Below are positions 57,921 to 64,000 of a stretch of 64,000 nucleotides of DNA, one piece after another (position 1 is the first letter of the stretch; each line of letters starts with the position of its first letter). The notes under the pieces are model-generated. The model was not told the origin of the DNA. It was given only the letters and a program-made list of their open reading frames with translations, and ran no database searches. The position numbers and the translations under genes are program-made. Origin of the DNA: Persebacter sp965221835. Its GTDB lineage: Bacteria; Pseudomonadota; Gammaproteobacteria; Tethybacterales; Persebacteraceae. Where the stretch lies: positions 1,240,001-1,304,000 of the forward strand of contig OZ244916.1 in the NCBI GenBank assembly GCA_965221835.1, written 5' to 3'.

Positions 57921-59186
57921 ATGCGAAATATTCTTATTATCGGCGCCGGCGGAGTCGCTGCCGCAACTGCAAAAAAATGCGCACAACATAACGATGTTTT
58001 CGGCGACATTATCATCGCCGCACGGCGCACACAACCCGCCGCCGAAGCAGCATCGGCGGCACAATCGTATCGCAAAGACGGCGCGCGTTTACTCATCGCC
58101 GAAACATTAGAAGCGAAAGATTCCGCCGCGGTTGCCGCAATGCTTTGCAAATACAACGCGCGCGTACTATTAAACGCGGCGAGTCCGCATGTCAATCTCG
58201 CGGCAATGGACGGCGCACTCGCCGCCGGCGCGCATTATTTAGACACCGCCGTCTACGAAAAAGAAGGAGCGACCGAAGTACCGCCGCCGCCGTGGTACGA
58301 AAAATATGAATGGAAAAAACGCGATGCTTTTGCAAATGCAAAAATCACCGGCATTCTCGGAATTGGTTTTGATCCCGGCGCGGTTAATGTTTTTTGTGCG
58401 CACGCCCGCGATTGTTTATTTGACGAAATTGAATCGGTTGACATTTTGGATATTAACGACGGTACGCACGGAAAGTTTTTTGCGACAAATTTCGATCCGG
58501 AAACAAATTTGCGAGAAATCCGCGAAGAAGTAATTTATTGGAATAATGGTTTTTGTCGTGCCGCACCGCATTCGCGCGCGCTGACTTTTGATTTTCCCGG
58601 CATCGGCGAACGCCGCGTATTTTTAACCGGACACGAAGAATTGCATTCGTTGCCGTCTTTTATTTCCGCGCCGCGCATTCGTTTTTGGATGGGATTTTCC
58701 GACCGCTATTTGCGCGTTTTCGGCGTCTTGCACAATCTCGGTTTATTGTCGTCCGCGCCCGTGCAAGTAGAAAATGCAAATGTCGCGCCGATAAAAATGA
58801 TAAAGGCGCTTTTGCCGCCGCCGCAATCGCTCGCCGCAAACTATCGCGGACGCGCTTGCATCGGCAATCTGATTCGCGGCAAAAAAGACGGCGCGCGGCG
58901 CGCGATATTTTTATACAGTCCGCTGTCGCACGAAGCAGCGTTCGCCGACATCGGCGCGCAAGCGGTGTCATATTCTACCGCCGTACCGCTGGCGACCGCA
59001 GCGCATCTCGTGTTGACGGGCGAATGGTGCGCGAATCGTCTCGCGCATCCCGAAGAGTTAGATCCCGCGCCGTTTCTTAAACGAATGCCCGCCATGGGAA
59101 TTGAATGGAAAATGCGCGAAGAATCGCCGGACATCAATCCGCCGATAACCGAATACGACGAAAATAATCCGCCCGTGATTTTATAA
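57921..59186 (+). CDS. carboxynorspermidine dehydrogenase (saccharopine dehydrogenase family)
   Basis: A 421-residue Lys1-like reductase, which joins aspartate semialdehyde with a diamine to give carboxynorspermidine or carboxyspermidine. Seen: NILIIGAGGVAAATAKKCAQ Rossmann motif, ARVLLNAASPHVN, HYLDTAVYE, GILGIGFDPGAVNVF and DGTHGKFFATNF, all diagnostic. Together with nspC it makes norspermidine or spermidine, which serve in translation and biofilm control in other bacteria. Confidence 0.93.
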   Translation: MRNILIIGAGGVAAATAKKCAQHNDVFGDIIIAARRTQPAAEAASAAQSYRKDGARLLIAETLEAKDSAAVAAMLCKYNARVLLNAASPHVNLAAMDGALAAGAHYLDTAVYEKEGATEVPPPPWYEKYEWKKRDAFANAKITGILGIGFDPGAVNVFCAHARDCLFDEIESVDILDINDGTHGKFFATNFDPETNLREIREEVIYWNNGFCRAAPHSRALTFDFPGIGERRVFLTGHEELHSLPSFISAPRIRFWMGFSDRYLRVFGVLHNLGLLSSAPVQVENANVAPIKMIKALLPPPQSLAANYRGRACIGNLIRGKKDGARRAIFLYSPLSHEAAFADIGAQAVSYSTAVPLATAAHLVLTGEWCANRLAHPEELDPAPFLKRMPAMGIEWKMREESPDINPPITEYDENNPPVIL

Positions 59187-59200
59187 ATCGCGCCGCGTGT

Positions 59201-59212
59201 TATGATTCGGCA
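59201..59212 (+). promoter_or_regulatory. leaderless promoter of the DUF3179 gene
   Basis: TATGAT at 59201-59206 with a TG one base before it (extended -10), six bases, ATG at 59213. Confidence 0.6.
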
Positions 59213-60139
59213 ATGAAAACTTTTATCGCAGTTTTATTGTGCGGTGCGGCGGGATTTTCGGCGGCGGCGGCGTTCGCAAAAAACGGTTTTGATTTGTCGG
59301 ATACGCAAATTCCGGCGGACGAAATTTTTCACGGCGGACCGCCGCGCGATGGCATTCCCGCCATAAACAATCCCGTATTCGCCGCGGCGAAAAATGCCGC
59401 GTTTATGCGCGAAGACGATTTAATTCTCGGCGTAGCGACAGACGGAATCGCGCGCGCGTATCCGATTAAAATTTTGAATTGGCACGAAATTGTCAACGAT
59501 GAAATTAACGGCGCGGCGGTGGCAATTACTTTTTGCCCGCTGTGCGGCAGCGGAGTCGTTTTCGCCGCCGAAATCAGGGAACGCCGTTTGCAATTCGGCG
59601 TTTCGGGTTTGTTGTACAAAAGCGATGTTTTGTTGTACGACCGCGAAACCGATTCGTTATGGTCGCAACTTTTGCGAAAAGGAATCAGCGGCGAATACGC
59701 CGGACAAAAATTGCAAACAATTCCGGTACAACACACGACATGGCGCGAATGGCGCAAACTCCATCCGCAAACCGAAGTATTGACAACCGACACCGGCGCG
59801 CGGCGCGATTACGATGAAAATCCTTACGCGGGATATGACAAATCGGCGGCGATTTATTTTCCGGTGCCGGACGCGCCGGACGAATTGCATCCGAAAGAAT
59901 GGATATTGGGTTTGTCGCGCGGCGATGCGGCGAAAGCGTATCCGTTTTCGGAAATAGCGAAAACCGGCGAAACGCAACTGCGCGATACAATCGGCGGCGC
60001 GGAAGTCGTCATACACTGGAACGCCGCCGCGCAATCGGCGCATGCCGAATGGCAAAACGACAAAGGCGAATCGGTGCGCGCATTCTGGTTCGCCTGGTAC
60101 GCCTTTCACCCGCAAACCGAAATTTTCCGCGCACCTTAA
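59213..60139 (+). CDS. DUF3179 domain-containing periplasmic protein
   Basis: A 308-residue protein of unknown function. Seen: a signal peptide to about residue 22 (AAAAFA-KNG), then DUF3179: GVATDGIARAYPIKILNWHEIVND, ITFCPLCGSGVVF with a CxxC pair, SGLLYKSDVLLYDRETDSLWSQ and an HPQTEVL stretch. The CxxC site suggests metal binding or redox. Single gene. Confidence 0.88.
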   Translation: MKTFIAVLLCGAAGFSAAAAFAKNGFDLSDTQIPADEIFHGGPPRDGIPAINNPVFAAAKNAAFMREDDLILGVATDGIARAYPIKILNWHEIVNDEINGAAVAITFCPLCGSGVVFAAEIRERRLQFGVSGLLYKSDVLLYDRETDSLWSQLLRKGISGEYAGQKLQTIPVQHTTWREWRKLHPQTEVLTTDTGARRDYDENPYAGYDKSAAIYFPVPDAPDELHPKEWILGLSRGDAAKAYPFSEIAKTGETQLRDTIGGAEVVIHWNAAAQSAHAEWQNDKGESVRAFWFAWYAFHPQTEIFRAP

Positions 60140-60235
60140 TTTTTTTATCTCCACATTTTTCGGCGCGAATTCGGTAAAACTCGGTTTTGTTAATTTTTTT
60201 TGTTAATTTAAAAAAAAGAAAGAAATGAGGAAAAA

Positions 60236-60337
60236 ATGAAAATAAAAAATAAAGTTAACCCCGTTTTATTTGCAATTTCCGCCGCGGTTTTGTTTGCGGC
60301 AGGCGCGGGATTCTTCGCCGCAGAACGCGCCGGATAA
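60236..60337 (+). CDS. 33-residue single-TM microprotein, copy 1
   Basis: The frame runs ATG to TAA with GAGG six bases upstream. The product starts MKIKNKVNP, has a hydrophobic helix (about residues 10-27, with VLFAISAAVLFAAGAG) and ends AAERAG. It has a basic N-terminus, then one membrane segment, as small membrane proteins do. Copy 2 differs almost only by synonymous changes, which points to selection on the protein. No family recognised. Divergent options: type I toxin, membrane regulator of the downstream lemA/protease genes. Confidence 0.75.
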   Translation: MKIKNKVNPVLFAISAAVLFAAGAGFFAAERAG

Positions 60338-60423
60338 TTGAATAAAACGCGCCTGATTTAAGCCGCGTTTCGGGCATTTTGTTAATTTTTTGTTAATTTA
60401 AAAAAAGAAAGAAATGAGGAAAA

Positions 60424-60525
60424 ATGAAAATAAAAAATAAAGTTAACCCCGTTTTGTTTGCGATTTTCGCCGCGGTTTTGTTTGCGGCGGGCGCGGGATT
60501 CTTTGCCGCGGAACGCGCCGGATAA
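60424..60525 (+). CDS. 33-residue single-TM microprotein, copy 2
   Basis: Same length and layout as copy 1 with one replacement, Ser15 to Phe. At the nucleotide level the third bases of codons 10, 13, 21 and others differ while the amino acids do not. GAGGA lies just before the ATG. Like copy 1 it reads MKIKNKVNP at the start and AAERAG at the end. Function unknown. Confidence 0.75.
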   Translation: MKIKNKVNPVLFAIFAAVLFAAGAGFFAAERAG

Positions 60526-60758
60526 TTGAAATAAAACGCGCCTGATTTAAGCCGCGTTTCGGGCGAACGGGAGAATGGAATATTTTCGCATCATTCTGCC
60601 GCCTCGCTTTTTTTAATTCTCCATCGCTTGCGGAAGGGGGAGAAATTACCGCCGCCGTTTTCTTTTGCAAAATGAAAAATTTTATTTGCGAGAATGGAAG
60701 AGGAGCGGCGGTTTTGCGGTACAATAGAGGGATTGAAATTTTTTTTACAGGAGGATGA

Positions 60759-61352
60759 ATGATGACCGAATATATTTTACTTGCCGTTGCCGTTGTTTTG
60801 GTGGTGTGGGCGGTTTTGATTTACAACGAACTCGTCAGTCGCAAAAATCGCGGCGAAAACGCTTTCGCGCAAATTGATGTGCAACTAAAACGCCGCTACG
60901 ATTTGATTCCGAATCTGGTGGAAACCGCGAAAGGGTATCTCTCGCACGAACGCGAAACTTTGGAAGCGGTGACCGTCGCGCGCAACGAAGCCGCCTCTTT
61001 GCTCGGCAAAATGTCCGGCGATTTGTCGGATGTATCGGCGGCGCAGGCGTTGGCGGCGGCGGAATCGTCTCTCGGCGGTGCGCTCGGCAAATTGCAATTG
61101 ACGATGGAAGCGTATCCCGATTTGAAGGCGTCCGCAAATATGTCGCAGTTGTCCGAAGAGTTGTCTTCTACCGAAAACAAAGTGGCGTTTTCGCGGCAGG
61201 CGTATAACGATGCCGCTGCCGATTACAATACTTACCGGCAGAGTTTTCCGCAAATGCTGCTCGCCGGAATTGTCGGACACGGCAAAGACATCGCGCTTTT
61301 GGAATTCGCCGACCGCGAAAAACTGGAAGACGCACCGAAAGTTAATTTTTAA
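60759..61352 (+). CDS. lemA: LemA family protein
   Basis: A 197-residue membrane-anchored helical protein. Seen: N-terminal anchor (about 4-21), then YNELVSRKNRGENAFAQIDVQLKRRYDLIPNLVETAKGYLSHERETL, interrupted here at conserved QIDVQLKRRYDLIPNLV, and KVAFSRQAYNDAAADYN near the end. AGGAGG at 60749-60754 suits the second ATG (60762) best. Pairs with the M48 protease downstream, a common association. Confidence 0.95.
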   Translation: MMTEYILLAVAVVLVVWAVLIYNELVSRKNRGENAFAQIDVQLKRRYDLIPNLVETAKGYLSHERETLEAVTVARNEAASLLGKMSGDLSDVSAAQALAAAESSLGGALGKLQLTMEAYPDLKASANMSQLSEELSSTENKVAFSRQAYNDAAADYNTYRQSFPQMLLAGIVGHGKDIALLEFADREKLEDAPKVNF

Positions 61353-61388
61353 TCGCGCGCTTTTTGCAAAACTCCGAAACGCGAACCG

Positions 61389-63341
61389 ATGAATTTTTTT
61401 GCGGCGCAAGACCGGGCGCGACACAATACCGCTTGGCTGGTTTTGCTTTTTGTCGCCGCGCTGGCGGGGCTGATTGTCGCGCTATATGCGGCGGCGCATT
61501 TTTTTCTATTGTCCGCCGCGCCGTCCGTTGATAGTGTGGATTTTCATTTGCTCGGCGATGTTGCAATCGGCGTGTTGGCGGTGGTGTCAATCGGCACGAT
61601 ATACAAAACGCTCGTATTGGCGGCGGGCGGCGGTGCAGGAGTCGCCGAATCGCTCGGCGGTAAACCGATTTCGCCGTCTACCGCAAATCCCGAAGAACGG
61701 CGGCTGTTGAATATTGTCGACGAAATGGCAATCGCGTCCGGCTGTCCGCCGCCGCAAGTGTATCTGATTCCGGACGACAACATAAACGCTTTCGCCGCCG
61801 GCACAAAAATCGGCGACGCCGTTATCGGAATGACGCGCGGCGCGATGCGGACATTGTCGCGCGAAGAAATGCAAGGCGTTGTCGCGCACGAATTCAGCCA
61901 TATTATGAACGGCGACATGCGATTGAATTTAAGATTAATCGGAATTATTCACGGCATTATGTTGCTGTCGTATTTGGGTTATTTTGTGTTGCGCAGTTCG
62001 TGGTATGCGTCTTTGGGCGGCGGACGCAACAACGCCGCCGCGGTTTTGCCGCTGGCAGGATTGGCGTTGCTTGTCGCCGGTTCGGCGGGCGCGTTTTGCG
62101 GTGGACTCATTCGCGCGGCAGTCAGCCGTCAACGCGAATATTTGGCGGACGCCGCCGCGGTACAATACACCCGCAACCCGCGCGGAATCGGCGGCGCATT
62201 GCAAAAAATCGGACTTAAATACGGATTGCTCAAAAATCCGAACGCGGCGGAATGTGCGCATTTATTTTTCGCCTCTGGCGTTTCCGCGAGTTTTGCAAAT
62301 ATGTTCGCTTCGCATCCGCCGATAGAAAAAAGAATTAAACGAATTCTGCCCGATTGGGAGGGCGACTCTTTTGCGGCAGCGAAACCCGCAGCGAAATCCG
62401 GTTCCGATTCCGCCGCCGCCGTTTCGGGATTCGCCGCCGCCGCCGCACATTCGCCGCCTGCACAACAAACGGATTCGTACACAAAACCGGCGGAGGCGGA
62501 GGCGGAACTCCCCGATTTGTTCGCCGCATTGTTCGGCGAAAAAGAACCCGCCCGCAATATCGTTGAACGCGCCGGTGTTTGCGCGAATCAATTAACCGCG
62601 CGCAAACTGCTGGACGCATTGCCGCCGTCTTTGCGACAAGCGACCGCCGATTCGTATTCGGCACGCGCTTTGGTTTATGCGTTGTTGTTGGAACGCGGCG
62701 ACGACAGCATTCGCCGTGCGCAGTGCGATTATTTGCGCGCAAATGCCGACAACGGCGTTTATGATTTGACGATGCTTATCGCACCGGATGCAGATTTGTT
62801 GCCGCGTCCGGCGCGATTGCCGATTTTGTTGCGAAGTTTGCCGGCGTTGCGAATGATGTCGCCCGCGCAATATGCGATGTTTAAGAAAAATGTCGGCGCG
62901 CTTATTTCCATTGACGAAAAAATTACCGTTTTTGAATGGAGTATAGAAGCGGCGTTGGAGCATTATCTGGAATCGCATTTCGGCGATGCAAACCGCGCAC
63001 CCGCCCCCGCCGTGCGCGATGCGTTGTCGCGCGCCTTGTCCGTTGCGGCACTCGCCGGGCATCCCGACAATGCGGCGGAAGTTTTTGCCGCACAAACCGC
63101 GAATATAAATCCGCGCCCCTTCTACATTCCCGACGGTTTTTCGCCGCCGGAAATGACCGCGGCGTTGCGCCGTCTGGACGGATTGCCGCCCGCACAAAAA
63201 CGCGCGTTTCTTTGCGCCGCCGCCGACATTGTCGCGCACGACGGCGCGATTAATGCGGACGAAGGCGCGTTGTTGCGCGCATTTGCCGCAGTGCTGGACT
63301 GCCCCGTCCCGCCGTTTTTCGCAAACGAAACCGCGCAATAA
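61389..63341 (+). CDS. M48 family membrane metalloprotease with C-terminal TerB-like extension
   Basis: A 650-residue HtpX-related protease. Seen: two N-terminal membrane helices, the zinc motif VVAHEFSHIMNGD (about 160), two further helices, the third ligand region RQREYLADAAAVQYTRNP, and FASHPPIEKRIKRI. After about residue 320 follows a low-complexity linker and a helical domain of some 280 residues ending CAAADIVAHDGAINADEGALL, like TerB-type domains. HtpX alone is about 290 residues, so more than half is added. Likely membrane protein quality control; partner of LemA. Confidence 0.92.
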   Translation: MNFFAAQDRARHNTAWLVLLFVAALAGLIVALYAAAHFFLLSAAPSVDSVDFHLLGDVAIGVLAVVSIGTIYKTLVLAAGGGAGVAESLGGKPISPSTANPEERRLLNIVDEMAIASGCPPPQVYLIPDDNINAFAAGTKIGDAVIGMTRGAMRTLSREEMQGVVAHEFSHIMNGDMRLNLRLIGIIHGIMLLSYLGYFVLRSSWYASLGGGRNNAAAVLPLAGLALLVAGSAGAFCGGLIRAAVSRQREYLADAAAVQYTRNPRGIGGALQKIGLKYGLLKNPNAAECAHLFFASGVSASFANMFASHPPIEKRIKRILPDWEGDSFAAAKPAAKSGSDSAAAVSGFAAAAAHSPPAQQTDSYTKPAEAEAELPDLFAALFGEKEPARNIVERAGVCANQLTARKLLDALPPSLRQATADSYSARALVYALLLERGDDSIRRAQCDYLRANADNGVYDLTMLIAPDADLLPRPARLPILLRSLPALRMMSPAQYAMFKKNVGALISIDEKITVFEWSIEAALEHYLESHFGDANRAPAPAVRDALSRALSVAALAGHPDNAAEVFAAQTANINPRPFYIPDGFSPPEMTAALRRLDGLPPAQKRAFLCAAADIVAHDGAINADEGALLRAFAAVLDCPVPPFFANETAQ

Positions 63342-63349
63342 AAACCCTC

Positions 63350-64000
63350 GCCGCAATTTCCACAATTTCCGCAATTTTCGCGATTTTCGTTATTTCAATT
63401 ATTTTCGCCATTTTCGTAATTTCCCGTTTTTCGGCAAAATTCTTCCGCATTCGGGAAGCGGAAAAGGCGCGTTATTTCGCCATTGCGCGAAGATGCAATT
63501 CCCGCCATTGCGCGAAAATGCAATTTAAATTATTCTCCGCCATTTTCGTAATTTCCCGTTTTTCGGCGGAATTCTTCCGCATTCGGGCGGACGAAAAAAG
63601 GCGCGTTATTTCGGCGTTGCGCGAAGATGCAATTCCCGCCATTGCGCGAAAATGTAATTTCAATTATTCTCCGCAATTTCCACAATTTCCGCAATTTTCG
63701 CGATTTTCGTTATTTTAATTATTTTCGCCATTTCCGTAATTTCCCGTTTTTCGGCGGAATTCTTTCGCATTCGGGCGGCGGAAAAGGCGCGTTATTTCGG
63801 CGTTGCGCGAAGATGCAATTCCCGCCATTGCGCGAAAATGTAATTTCAATTATTCTCCGCCATTTCCGTAATTTCCCGTTTTTCGGAAAAATTCTTCCGC
63901 ATTCGGACGGGCGGAAAAGGCGCGTTATTTCGGCATTGCGCGAAGATGCAATTCCCGCCATTGCGCGAAAATGTATTTTAAATTATTCTCCGCCATTTCC
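63350..64000. repeat. long tandem repeats after the M48 gene, continuing past the window
   Basis: A unit of about 131 bp starts at roughly 63407, 63538, 63726, 63857 and 63990. It holds CCGTTTTTCGGCGGAATTC, GGCGCGTTATTTCGG and TTGCGCGAAGATGCAATTCC. A shorter block of ATTTCCACAATTTCCGCAAT at 63356 and 63672 alternates with it. No gene is present in 63342-64000. Confidence 0.9.

Larger units (their letters stand above)
60140..60758. repeat. tandem 188-bp duplication, each copy with a microprotein gene
   Basis: Copies at about 60187-60375 and 60376-60565, offset exactly 188 bases at the ATG. Each has TTTTGTTAATTTAAAAAAAG, GAAATGAGGAAAA, the 34-codon frame, and after it AAACGCGCCTGATTTAAGCC then GCGTTTCGGGC, which can form a hairpin (AAACGCG/CGCGTTT). 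The remaining bases to 60758 hold a short inverted repeat around GAATGGAA and the lemA leader. Confidence 0.9.

Overview
The window looks like chromosomal DNA of a free-living or host-associated Gram-negative proteobacterium, most likely gamma- or betaproteobacterial. The evidence is outer-membrane and envelope machinery (TolC, Lgt, MltB, KdsD, a parvulin lipoprotein, a GspA/ExeA-type ATPase), a TRAP transporter, UbiB, BolA, and the familiar msrB-yciB-bolA-PPIase gene order. Genes are densely packed with many ATGA/GTGA/TAATG overlaps. I do not name a genus.

Layout. 2-895: 3' end of acetyl-CoA synthetase, then a MITE-like element and a two-way terminator. 1130-3070: a secreted or outer-membrane protein of a family with a second member at 19798-21618. 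3071-3776: REP-like palindromes in tandem blocks. 3777-6690: msrB-yciB-bolA-ppiC-phosphoesterase operon. 6754-9943: ubiB-hemC-hemD. 10041-17372: lgt, xthA, an unknown gene, mltB-truA and uvrA. 17661-19762: two polyamine-type permeases without their partners. 21930-30480: glycine-betaine-type ABC transporter (proX-proV-proW) followed by a DUF1989-GcvT fusion, an SDR and a quinone-oxidoreductase-like enzyme. 30745-36409: hisI, tRNA-Leu(CAG), pcm-tolC-Rieske, exeA-kdsD. 36413-38892: a triplicated gene end, an orphan ABC ATPase and a Panacea-domain/two-TM gene pair. 38910-46658: aminotransferase, a duplicated-domain small protein, a sucC...sucD operon split by three genes, DM13 protein, ferredoxin-NADP reductase and dapE. 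46716-55740: TRAP permeases, a large N6-adenine methylase, an orphan formate dehydrogenase alpha and a homocysteine S-methyltransferase. 56065-63341: bioY, the carboxynorspermidine decarboxylase/dehydrogenase pair, a DUF3179 protein, two tandem 33-residue membrane microproteins, lemA and an M48 protease. 63350-64000: long tandem repeats running off the end.

The genes suggest an organism that takes up betaine-like compounds and strips their methyl groups (transporter, GcvT-type enzyme, betaine-homocysteine-methyltransferase-like enzyme, formate dehydrogenase) and makes norspermidine or spermidine by the carboxy route. The metabolic link is inference.

Three window-wide patterns stand out. First, many genes have a TATAAT-like box exactly six bases before the start codon and no ribosome-binding site, as expected for leaderless mRNAs. 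Second, intergenic DNA is built largely from local tandem duplications, in two cases including the 3' end of the neighbouring gene. Third, several proteins carry in-frame low-complexity inserts encoded by 9- or 12-base repeats. The most novel single items are the tandem microproteins at 60236-60525, the two-member secreted protein family, and the Panacea/two-TM pair.
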